Shown: one piece after another, positions 22,700-33,167 of the stretch
Layout: every line of letters begins with the position of its first letter
Position numbering within the stretch: the first letter of the stretch is position 1
DNA from: Pristionchus mayeri
Taxonomy: Eukaryota; Nematoda; Chromadorea; Rhabditida; Neodiplogasteridae
Direction of reading: 5' to 3'
DNA length: 64,000 nt
Assembly: GCA_036245805.1 (NCBI GenBank)
Contig: BTRK01000005.1
Coordinates: 44,007,216 to 44,071,215, forward strand
Position numbers and translations under genes: made by a program
Notes under the pieces: model-generated
What the model was told of the DNA's origin: nothing
Seen by the model: only the letters and a program-made list of their open reading frames with translations
Databases searched by the model: none

Positions 22700-23825
22700 A
22701 GCAGAATAAAGAAATGTAGCCGGAACAATAATAAGCCGAAGGGAAATCGAGGTTTCGCGAAATGATTGAACGGAAAAAACACCTTATTTTTCAATATATA
22801 ATGGGAACAGGAAAAACTCAGCAAACCAATACAACGCCTGGGGGATTTCCCTCACAATCACAACATTTACCAGATAATAGCAACATTTGAGAAGAAATTC
22901 GCTGAGGTGATCACCATTATATCTAGTTATTCTATGAACAAGTGAGAAACACCACGTGAGAAACGGTCCAACATTAACGAAGGAGTGTCAGCAAAATACA
23001 ATTTAAACTGTTGGGACCCATTCACGGAAAATTCATGCCTATTAAGTAGAAACTATAGACTTTTCAACCGTCTAAGCGCATACCCTAGCTAAATGCAGAG
23101 TGAAAATCGCAGAGTGGGTCATTCCCTTCTTCACTTCACTTAGCCCTTCCTATCTCCCTTCTCTGCACTCTCTCACTTAAACACGTACACCATCGCATAT
23201 CCCTTCCTCATTGGCCTCTTCATTCGCCCTCAAGCCTAATGGGCTTGGGAAAAGATATGCGCGTTACGGAAAAGTGATGGTGTGAATTCAAAATAATAAA
23301 AAAAGGATATACAAAAGTCAGGCGCACGCTCAATAAACCTTTAGAAGTACACGGGCAGAATGGCTACATAGGTTGCACAATATAGATGTTCACGTATGGG
23401 TGAAATGTGCATAACAACAGTTACTATATCACGATATCTCGAAACGCATGCAACCAGGAAAGTCATACGGTTACAATAAATCTGAATACAAATATGAATA
23501 CAAATATGTCACATCCTATAACTACAACAATCGATACTGATGAATTTAATGCATTCACAATTCGAATAAAATATCGTTATTATTAAAAATTTGAAAAAAA
23601 TAGCATGAATACGTGCATGAGTACGTTATACTAAGAATTTGTAGAGTCCAACATATCAATTCTTATTTTTTATAACTTGTACCAACACACCCTCCCTTGA
23701 ACCTTTCAATGTGCCGAATAATACCGAAAAAGTCCTTAAAGGAGGACTCTCGGCAAAGTGCCACATCGATAGAACAAGTGTGAGGGAGCTAAAGATCATA
23801 GCGCGAGCTATGGGATGAACAACCA
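22700..23825. other. Gene-free stretch
   Basis: No exon with good splice sites or membrane character was found. There is a degraded palindromic motif (TCTGCACTCTCTCACTTAAA, 23162) and plain AT-rich sequence. Confidence 0.4.
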
Positions 23826-24320
23826 TCGGTTGGTTAGCTCAGTGGTAGAATAGCCGTCACGTGATCGGAAGGCTGCGGGTTCGATTCCCGCCAGTAGTTT
23901 TTTGACAACTCTTAAAGATATTTGAACACTTCCATGTCCCACAAGCTTCCATGGCACTCAGCCAACTAATCATAACTCTGTTGAGAGTAGAGATATTAAT
24001 CCAATCTTTTTGGAGACTTTAGTCGTTAAGAGGAGCTAGGCCATGGTTATGAAAGGGTCCAAAGTTGAACTTTGCCTTCAGTCCTCCATTAAATGTTTTT
24101 CTCCCTTTTGACATATCGTGAGTTCTATTCCCGGTAATGACACCGCTATCTCCCACCAAGGTACCTGCAGTGGACAAGAAATTAGCAGGTTTGACCAGAT
24201 CATTCATGTAAATAGTTCCGAAGACGATATTTTGCCCTACGGACTGAACCACCCTGTCGAAGAAACTGACCTAGCAGTGTACTCCTCGTGTGCGGGGCAT
24301 ACCTTTACCTATGTGCATCG
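23826..24320 (+). mobile_element. tRNA-headed SINE, diverged copy
   Basis: The head GGTTGGTTAGCTCAGTGGTA carries an A box, and GCGGGTTCGATTCCCGCCAG gives a T-arm with B box. The anticodon arm cannot form the normal 5-bp stem, so it is a pseudo-tRNA. The distal part matches the SINE at 29224-29530 (CTAGCAGTGTWCTCC, then ATACCTTTACC). A central block (23945-24110) recurs on the minus strand at 21680-21850. Confidence 0.6.
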
Positions 24321-24429
24321 AAAACGATAACCATATGTTTTAAGAAGCTGTAGTTTGCATAATTTCATACTGCTATAACGTTGTCTACGTGGAAAACAAT
24401 TTCCGTATTCGACATGTATCACGTCTCGC

Positions 24430-24725
24430 CTTTCTAGTATTCATTTTCTACACATGATCGCCAATGCTTCTCTCCATTATTCTAGTATTCATTTTCTACA
24501 CATGATCGCCAATGCGTGGATAAGGATTATTTCATCGATTTTTCAATGAAAGTTGTTTTTTTTCTTAAAAATGAATTGTGGCGATTCCAGGTTTCAATTG
24601 AACGCTCCGATAGTAGCAGCATTCACACTTCATCCGATCATGCAATATATTCTCATATTTGAGAACAAATTGATGAAAACCGATATACGATTTCTTGTAA
24701 AGGGGGAATCTATTGAGCATGGTCG
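24430..24725 (+). pseudogene. Receptor fragment (exons 1-2 only)
   Basis: DKDYFIDFSMK, a splice site, and then RFQLNAPIVAAFTLHPIMQY with ILIFENKLMKTDIRFL match exons 1 and 2 of the plus-strand receptor family. The start region holds an internal 46-bp duplication (TCTAGTATTCATTTTCTACA twice) and is out of frame. Exons 3-11 are absent. The second-exon donor reads TTGTAAAGG instead of the usual CATGTGAG. Confidence 0.75.
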
Positions 24726-24837
24726 GTAGAGTTTGCTCAAACACAGTACGACATTTTTCTGAAAAAAAAAAAAATTGCCAAATGCATTCATCGATTAGTC
24801 GTAATAATTCGATTTAAAACTTCATAAATCCTGGAAC

Positions 24838-24925
24838 GTATGCTCATCTCTACTAGACAACTCACACGCGTCATGTAGAGAAATGGTATATCGGTTTTCA
24901 TCAATTTGTTCTCAAATTTAGTGTA
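24838..24925 (-). pseudogene. Inverted fragment of receptor exon 2
   Basis: On the minus strand it reads FENKLMKTDIPFLYMTRV followed by GTGAG, the last third of exon 2 with its donor. It lies in opposite orientation 110 bp from the plus-strand fragment, so the two could pair. Confidence 0.6.
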
Positions 24926-25666
24926 TCGTAAATATATTATATCGTCTTCGCGGAAAGATAAACTGTATCATTTTCAACTGTTTGTGTAACCAGTTAGAGT
25001 AAAATATGCTTGGAAATCATTGCGGAATAGGAAAAGGCAGAGAAACGCGAGATTGCGTTGTTTTCGAGATATTGAAAAGGAAGCATGTGAAATCAACGCT
25101 CTCTCACATTACGCTGATGTTTCATTTTTCGGTTTTCTTCATCTACATATGTCACATGGTGTAGTTAGACAAATGAAAAAAAAGAGTAAGTGCAAAGAGA
25201 AAACGTATGGAAAGAGCAATTTCTCGAATCATTCTCCCAGATCGCATAATTTACACGACGATTCCAACAGCCATAATTTTGTCAGAAATGATTTCCCTTA
25301 TGTGTTGCCTCACACATCTCTTAGATGCATTATGTTGGTATTGAAGCAAATTGTAAATCATTTTCCGTAACATGTGTGATATAAATTATTATTTACTTAG
25401 ATGGAGAAAATAAAGAAAATGACAGGTTAGATAATGTGTATTTTCCGCATTGCATGACTCGTGACTTACTGTAATCTAACATGGGAACTGTTATTGGGGC
25501 TTACAAATGCATGATGCTTCACGGAAAGCATATCGTAGACGTGTTGTACTTAAGTGATTATTGTTTTTCGGAAAAGTAGTTGTAACCTTGCCTTCCATGC
25601 CTGATTTCATTGAACGAGTTTACCAGTTCTGCTAATAATTTCGGAAAATGCATATTTAGCTGCACG

Positions 25667-27521
25667 ATGATCGCCAACTATTCCATGCGCTATGGTTTCA
25701 ATTTGGATGAAGACTACTTTATCGATTTTTCTATGAAGTTACCCACCTTTTATTTTTTTCGGAATGACTATGTTCATTACAGGTTTCAATCATACGCACC
25801 TCTTGTCGCTACACTCACAATTCATCCGATTATGCTATATATTCTTATTTTTGAAAACAAATTGATGAAATCTGACATCCGGTCGTTATATGTTGCGACA
25901 CATGTGAGATATCAAGGATGATACAAATAAACGTTGAATTCGAAATTGCAAACAATTAAAAAAAAACAACGTTTTGTGTGAAAAAAATATGATTTCCAGC
26001 TATCACTCGTACTCAATGAGTGGATCTTCTCTATTGCACTTCGCATTTATCCAGTCGTTCCATTTGGAGCGCTCTACTGCGAAGGACCACTATGCAGATC
26101 TGGAATCAATAAGCAAATACTACTGGTTAGTTTATCTAAATTCGGTAATCATGTGTTCACCTTGAACACTTTCTCATCGGTTAAACGAATGCGATAAGTG
26201 AAAACAACGTGCTCGAATTTTCCATTCAAACAATATTTTCATTTTAAAAAATCGCAAATACGCATGTTTAGGCTATCCTCTCTTTGCCTATTATCTTAAT
26301 CGAATCATCCTTCATTCCACTGAGTATGAAGCTGCATCAAATGGTACTTCCAGCCGAAAGCCCTTTAATTCTTTCCAAACGGTAAGTGACTCATCTTTTG
26401 TTTCCTTTTTTTCGAAATTATCGGACATAATTTGTACACATTTCAGTAATCAGTCAATCATTAACATACTGCTAAATGCGATTCTATTAGCGAATGTTCT
26501 CGGATTCGAATATTTCGGAAGGGATCACGATGAAAAGGATCAATTAATGATGGTGAGATGAGTTTTTGATAGAGTTATCGTTTGATTTACAGCTCCCCGA
26601 ACTTGACTGGTTCTCAAGGCGAGGTGGCACGATTTTCTTATTCGGTCCTCCAGGAGATCCCCAATACTTCAAATGGGGTGAGAAATACTGTTACATTTAG
26701 GAAGACAACAAACATACGAGCATCCGTATCTTCACGTCCGACACAACCGATCATTGTTGAGCGGCATTTCATATACTCGTTCCATTTTAAGAAATATTAT
26801 TTCTCGCCTTATCAATTATTATAATTAGTCCATTTCTAATTTTTTTCACACTCGACGCAATGAGGAACATTTCAAAGACTAACACGGTTTGAAATTGTTG
26901 AATTAATCGAGAAAACACATATGTTATAGAAATTCCTTTCGGGATATACACGAGCGATGGCTAGGAGATTGTTTATCACTTTTATTGTACAGGTGTTAAT
27001 ATTGTTTGTGTAAATTTACCTACTATTTACTTTTTTCAGTGCTTGGGAGCGGTAGTTTGTTATATCGTACCATTGACATTCATGCTGTCGTTCATGCTTA
27101 TAGATCCACATTTTGTTCCGGGATGGTTATGTGCATGCCTCAGATTCTTGTTCGTGGTGAGTGATTCATAATTATGGGCTGTACATGTGTTAATACTACT
27201 TAATTCCTGCAATATCTAAACTTCCGGATGCCATATAATTGATATGTTCAGACTCTCTTCAACATTAACGGTCATCAGTTCTGCATATTTTTCATACTAA
27301 AAAATCCTAGCTACAGAAAGGTATACCATCCATTACCTTGGCACTAGGTCGGATGAAAACTATGCCGTCATAGTTCCAATCAGACCTAGTTACATTACTT
27401 TCTAATGATTGTCTTTCAGGTGGTTTCTAACAAGGTCGCGGAGATTAGTAATCGCATCTTAAGTGGTCCTAATAATTCTCGAGTCTACACGTTATCTAAC
27501 GCAAATCCATCAAATCAATAG
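25667..27521 (+). CDS. Serpentine chemoreceptor (Srh/Sri-like), intact paralogue 1
   Basis: Eleven exons: 25667-25737, 25783-25903, 26000-26125, 26272-26381, 26447-26552, 26593-26677, 26792-26886, 26930-26992, 27040-27156, 27252-27320 and 27420-27521; 354 residues, phase closed throughout. Landmarks: N-terminus MIANYSMRYGFNLDED, TM1 into IFENKLMKSDIRSLY, loop ALYCEGPLCRSGINKQIL, SMKLHQMVLP after TM3, YFGRDHDEKD, FLFGPPGDPQYFKW in the second outer loop, SGYTRAMARRLF before TM6, and FFILKNPSYRK after TM7. It is the best reference for the six-member family here. The exon 7 donor GTTTGA is weak, and the last intron contains a short MITE copy. A role as chemosensory GPCR is inferred from fold and clustering. 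Confidence 0.8.
27343..27393. repeat. Deleted MITE copy, GGCACTAGGTCGGATGA family
   Basis: The left end GGCACTAGGTCGGATGAAAA and right end ATCAGACCTAG survive with little between. It lies in the last intron of the receptor at 25667-27521, 25 nt before the acceptor. Confidence 0.7.
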
Positions 27522-27524
27522 ACC

Positions 27525-28620
27525 ATAAATATATTTTGAAATGTTTGCAAATTATATTTCGTAATTCGTAATGTCAACTATGCATATAATTCATCCCCGT
27601 ATTTTGAAACGAACATGCCATAAATTTTCAACCCGGATATTTTGATTAGTATAGCAGCAATTTTTAGCAAACAGTAAATCACCTCTATCAGAATATCTGT
27701 GATACGACTCAGGGTGAAAAGAGACAAAATAGCACGTTAGCTTACGTAAATTAACAGCTTTCACGTGCCGATTAAGCACTACGAGGGGAACTGACATTGA
27801 TGCATTACTGTAAAAATGTTGAAAATTGATTCCGCTTCGTGGAAAAAAAAACAAGAATGATGGCAAATTAGCACATCGCACAACTTTTGCCTAGGTCTCA
27901 AGACGACCAGAAAATATCGTATAATCATAAATTGTATACTGATACGTACTACTGATATTGTTATAGCTACCATAACATCCAATTTGATTTGCCTAACATG
28001 AGAGCTAGTGCCTTGTTTGCCGCCACTGGGATTGAACGCAGTAAATTGAGTTCACAATTTGGATAATCGTATATTTTCCCTTACTTCATTTCCTAGAATC
28101 GCTCATTTGCAGAACTAAGAGACCATTATATCGTTCCTCAAGTTCATTTCCAGTATTCGTTCACATTCCCGGAATGGTAGTTCAATTCTCGCGTAGAAGA
28201 TGGGCGATCCTCTCTCAGAATACTTTCTTCGAAAAACGATTCTGAAAATCCAATATCAATATTATGCGTATCACTTGCGTGCACTGGTATTCTTATTTTG
28301 TGAATTCACTCCATTTTCACTTTGAGATTATGCTTGCTCGCTGTTAGAGTGATTTCCCCGCAATACAGTACGCCATTTTCAAATTTAGTTATAGTAATCG
28401 CAACACGAATTGCCAAAGTTCGCTTGTACACGCGCAAATTGAGTTGTTATAATGCACTCCATTAAACGAAGTTGTCTAGGCGAGAACATGATCGTTATTT
28501 TGAAGTATTGCTCAGTATCTTTCCAGTCCAGACATTACATAATTCCCGCACCACAAGCCCTCACTTTTTACGTTGCTCTCTTCTCTCAGTTGATACTATG
28601 TACAATATTTTTTTAGCTTC
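27525..28620. other. Intergenic, nothing recognised
   Basis: Spacer between two receptor paralogues. Short hydrophobic minus-strand reading frames occur but lack splice context or similarity to the neighbouring receptors. Confidence 0.4.
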
Positions 28621-28872
28621 CACATGCCCGCCAATGCCTCTCTTCGTTACGGTTTCGATTTGGACAAGGACTATTTCATCGATTTTTCAATGAAGTATAT
28701 CATTGTTTTCCTTCGAAATTCATCTTTATGATTGCAGGTTTCAATTCTATGCGCCGATTGTTGCAGCCCTTACTATTCCTCCGATTATGCAATATGTTCT
28801 CCTATTTGAGAACAAGTTGATGAAACCGGACATCCGGTCCCTCTACATTGTGTCGCATGTGAGATGTACCGA

Positions 28873-29223
28873 TTTGTCGGGGGGGGGGGAATGACAAAAG
28901 CACAACCGCCAAAACCACAACGGATCACCATTCGCTGGATATTCGAGCCATCATCTTGGGAGTTGTTTCATTGCTATCATTGTGTGGTGCACTACATCAC
29001 CCTGATTAGATATTAAAACTATGCGATCAAGAGTTTCACTCCTTCTCTATGAATAGGTGTTCATGGTCCAAATGTGAGAAAATGTGTGGAAAATCGTGGT
29101 TAGATGCACACCAAATGCCGTTACCAATCGATATTCTAGAACTCCAGTAAATGATGGGACCCAGTAACATGTAATTCGATTAGTTGGGGTATTTGGTGTT
29201 CATCTAATCACGATTTTCCACCG
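28873..29223. repeat. Half of a foldback hAT-like MITE
   Basis: G-tract, then ACAAAAGCACAACCGCCAAA, ATCTTGGGAGTTGTTTCATT and TTACCAATCGATATTCTAG match the left arm and centre of the element at 15647-16056. The right arm is missing where the SINE starts. Confidence 0.65.
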
Positions 29224-29530
29224 TAAAAGAGAAGAAGTGGTGTAGTGGTCTATGGCGCGCCCTCCCATTCCATCCCACCCGGGTTCGATTCCCGGTCGTG
29301 ACACCGTCTCCGCCCCACCAAGGCGCCTACCCATTGGGGACGGGGAATTGGTAGTCGTGACTAGATCACGCAGGTAAATAGGTCTGGCGAAAGGTGGGCA
29401 CTCCGGACTGAATCTGCCCAAATTGACGCTGGCCTAGCAGTGTTCTCCCGCGAGCCCAGTCTCGAAGACGGGATGTACCTTTACCTTTTTTTTTACCTTT
29501 ACCTTTACCTTTACCTTTACCTTTATCTCG
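29224..29530 (+). mobile_element. tRNA-derived SINE with (ACCTTT)n tail
   Basis: A box TGGTGTAGTGG at 29239, B box GGTTCGATTCC at 29282, a unique body, then CGAAGACGGGATGTACCTTT leading into ACCTTT repeats (29477-29525). It lies in intron 2 of a receptor pseudogene. Tail fragments of the same family occur at 29886-29925 and 42770-42805. Confidence 0.8.
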
Positions 29531-30139
29531 TGAGAGGCTTGCTATATAAGCTATATAAGGGTGACATGTGGCTAATCGAATTATTCATTTCCTCCAAAGT
29601 TCTTGTCCTGCATGTCTCTTCTGAATTCTAATGAAAATAAACTTTCCATGAAACTAATACATTTGAAAAATATATCTCACACATCAAATATTCAGTTATC
29701 ACTCGTTCTCAACGAATGGATTTTCTCGATTTCCCTTCGTATCTACCCCGATTTCCCTTCGTATCTACCCGGTTAATCCATTCGCCGCTCTCTATTGTGA
29801 AGGTCCACTAAGCAGAGTCGGATTGGATAAGCAAATACTGATCACTTATTTGTCTTTGCACACTTCCTAGGAATATTCACCTGCGTATTACCTTGAAGAC
29901 GGGATGTACCTTATTTTTACCTTGTCATTTGTCTTTTCTTATTTTAATCTGGTTTACAGTTGGTATTGGATTTTTAATCTAACAAGATCATTCAGGCTAT
30001 TCTATCTATTCCCGTAATTTTGAACGTCTCAACCTTCATTCCACTCAGAATGAGGATGCACCAAATGATACTTCCAATGGAAAAGCCTTTCATTCTGACC
30101 AAACGGTAAATTATTGCCATGGGTTATTGTCGCATACGC

Positions 30140-31851
30140 GATATCACGCGTCTTCTGAGAGATTGCATGACCCCCCGGCACTAGGAGCCCCAACTTTGAG
30201 CACTATCCTCGAGATAATTATGCCAGATTATATTGGGGACGAGAAAAAATTTTGCGTTTGCCGTTTTTTTCAGAACCTTTTTTTTAGGTATTTTCCGGTT
30301 CCACTCCCGGCCCTACCATATATCAGCTCCCAGATGAGCTAGAAGAATGGCATGGGGCTCAAAATGTTCGGAAATTATTTTAAACAACTTTTATGTTGGC
30401 ATGAAGTTGGATGACAACTTCATGTTGAAAATAATAAAAAGTGATTTTAAATGAGAAAATAAATTCTAGCGGCTCGGGGACCCCACCTTTTCGTGTAAAT
30501 CGACATCATTTTCAGAATTTACGTGCATTTTTACATCAGGAAAAAAATTGAGCCCAGTCAAGTAGGGGTGGGAATTGACCTTGCTGCAGCGAAAATCATC
30601 GCCAAGTCGAACATTTCAAATGTTCATAATTTTGATTCTTTGCGATAGGCGCTCCATTGTGCATATTTTTGATGTTTTATAACACTAATAAAATTAAATT
30701 CTGTTGAAAAAACCGAAAATATCCATATTTTAGAAAAACTCTTTTTTTCACCTCTCGTGGTCTCAAAATTGCACGTTGCAATTACAGGATTTCGATAACT
30801 CTAGATGTGTAAATGATGATTGTTGGAATATTCCTCCGCCAAGAGTTCGCTGCCTCATCTTTTGATCACCGAATATGGAAAATCGAAGGTGCCGGAAATA
30901 TTCAAAATTCATTTTTGAATTTAATTTCGGGAATGTTGATTATATTTTCGCGTGAAAAATGTTTTAGCAATACTATGAACCATAATTACATGATAAATCC
31001 GCTAACCTTACTGTTTCGAAATTTCCAAAATTTTTGAGATTTGAAATTTTTGATTTTGGAGGAATTGTAAAATATGTCGCTGCTAAAACATTTTTCACGC
31101 GAAAATGTAATCAAAATTCCTGAAATTAAATATTAAATTTAAATGAATTTTGAATATTTCCGGCACCTTCGATTTTCCATTTTTGGTGATCGAAAGATGA
31201 GGCAGCGAACTCTTTGCGGAGGCCTATTCCAACAATCCTTACTCATATCAAAGCAGTCTACTGAATGGGTATCATTTACACATCTAGAGTTATCGAAAAC
31301 CTGAAATTGCAACGTACAAATTTGAGATCACGAGAGGTGAAAAAATGAATTTTTATAAAATATCTTCGTTTTTTTTCAACAGAATTTTATATATTTTATT
31401 AGTAAATGTTATAAAACATAAAAAAATATGCACAATGGAGCGCCTATCGTAAAGAATCAAATTTTTGTTCGACTTGGCGATGATTTTCGCTGCAGTAATT
31501 TCCAGAATATATTTTCTCATTTAAAAATCACTTTTTGATTATTTTCAACATGAAGTTGTCATCCAGGCAACTTCATGTCAACATAAAAGTTGTTTGAAAT
31601 AATTTTCCGAAAATTTTGAGACCCATGCCATTCTTCTAGCTCATCTGGGAGCTGATATATGGTAGGGCCGGGAGCGGAACCGGAAAATACCTAAAAACGG
31701 TTCTGAAAAAAACGGCCAACCCAGAAATTTGTATCATCCCAAATATACTCTGACATAATTATCTCGAGGATAGCGCTCAAAGTTGGGGCTCCTGGTGCCC
31801 GGGGGGGAGGGTCCGTTTTCATGCAATCTCTCAGAAGACTCGTGATATATC
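30140..31851. mobile_element. 1.7-kb giant palindromic element
   Basis: Arms of about 700-800 bp are diverged reverse complements. The outer ends read ATATCACGCGTCTTCTGAGA at the left and TCTCAGAAGACTCGTGATAT at the right. The inner arm contains CAACTTTTATGTTGGCATGA. No transposase was seen. It occupies intron 4 of the receptor pseudogene and ends about 9 nt before its acceptor AG (31859-31860). Confidence 0.8.
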
Positions 31852-32396
31852 CTATTGTAGATCCCAGTTAATCATCAACATATTACTCAATTTGATTCTT
31901 GTCGGAAATGTGTTCGGGTTCGCATATTTTGGAAGAGATCATGACGATAAAGACAGTTTAGTTAAGGTGTGCATTTCAAATCCATTGAACGAATTGCAAC
32001 AAAAGTACCATATTGTTGTATTGGTTACAGCGAAATATTGATTACAGCTGCCGGAACTTAGAAACAATCGATATCACGAGTATCTTAATTCGATACAGTC
32101 CCGTGAATCAACCGAGTTGTTTTCAGACTCTTTTCAATGTTAACAATTATCAGTTCTGTTTATTTTTCATTCTGAAGAATCCAAGTTACAGAAAGGCGAG
32201 TTTTTTCACCTCATTATCTAATGTAACATGGTTTTCAGGCAGTTACAAGAAAGTTGAAGCAAATTGGTTATCGTTTTTTTCCCCGTCGTTAAAGTATCAG
32301 CTATTTCAATCGTTAGTCCGTCCACCCACTAACATCGTTAATTTATTTTTGTATAATTCACTATTTTTGTGCGATTGTTTGGACCTCTTCTGGTAA

Positions 32397-33160
32397 AAAC
32401 GCGCATGTATGGCCGTTGGAATAATAAGCACAGCTATTTGCAAGAACATCGTTCAACGGTAAAACACACACACATCAATTAAGTACTCTTTGAATATTAT
32501 GGTCACTATTTCGGAAATGCTTCGCCCTGTCCGAAATCGAAACATCATGAGCATACGTGAATCAATCATGTGAAACATTTCGACCATTGAAATAATTGAA
32601 CTATTTCGATTCGTCACTCTTGGTGGTTAGAACTGGAAGGAATCACTCTCAATGAATAGCAAGTGTGAGCATGATAAAATTATTACCCTGGGGGGCTTAG
32701 GCTTAGGCTGAGGCTTAGGCTTCTCCTAGAAATAGTGGAGCCGGAAGTGCATTGCTGGAAAGCGAGAGTGGAGATAATTGTTCCTATTCAAACTGATTGT
32801 TGGAGGATAATTCTCGGTATAGGGACTTCCTTTTGCGATTCTTCTTCCGGTTTCGCACAACAAATAAATATGAACAATTTCGGCGCTATACAAGAACATG
32901 TCGCTCTAATAACATTTACTAATTCTACCATTTGTGAATAACAGGTCACAAGTACAATAATCTTCCTAGTAGAAACAATTTAAATATTTTATGGTATATT
33001 CGCCGTCCTCGGAATACACTCTTGTCAATCAAATTGCCCACCTCAAAAGTTGCGCAACGGAACTAGCACACACGTACATACATTCTTATAAGCAATCACG
33101 AGCTGGACATGTAATTATTAAGCAATTTCTGATATCTACCAGAGTCTAGTCAAGAAGCGT
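32397..33160. other. Intergenic with telomere-like repeat
   Basis: No exon recognised. It contains the TTAGGC-like array at 32694-32722. Confidence 0.4.
32694..32722 (+). repeat. Interstitial telomere-like TTAGGC repeat
   Basis: Four near-perfect TTAGGC units (one reads TGAGGC). TTAGGC is the nematode telomere repeat. It is too short for a terminal array. Confidence 0.7.
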
Positions 33161-33167
33161 GTGTGAT

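Larger units (their letters stand above)
28624..32396 (+). pseudogene. Receptor paralogue 2, decayed
   Basis: Recognisable exons: 28624-28694, 28738-28858, 29696-29840, 29996-30105, 31861-31966, the start of exon 6 at 32048, then exon 10 at 32127-32195. Lesions: exon 3 has a 22-bp tandem duplication (29727-29748 and 29749-29770) that shifts the frame; its donor is lost (CTGATCAC instead of CTGGTNAG); the loop Cys of GPLCR is Ser (GPLSR); exons 6 (most) to 9 are deleted; exon 10 has a GC donor. Intron 2 holds foldback and SINE insertions, and intron 4 a 1.7-kb palindrome. Exons 1, 2, 4 and 5 are still clean, so decay is recent. Confidence 0.8.

Noticed and set aside
23829..23900. Functional tRNA gene
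   Set aside because: A and B boxes and the T-arm are good, but the anticodon arm cannot form a 5-bp stem and the acceptor ends do not pair. It is the head of a SINE.
25020..25370. Basic 116-codon frame (RNRKRQRNARLRC) as a gene
   Set aside because: No splice partner, signal or recognisable domain; low-complexity AT-rich sequence just upstream of a receptor.
29200..29421. Minus-strand frame GRFSPECPPFARPIYLRDLV as a protein
   Set aside because: It is antisense to the SINE body; similar frames arise wherever that SINE inserts.
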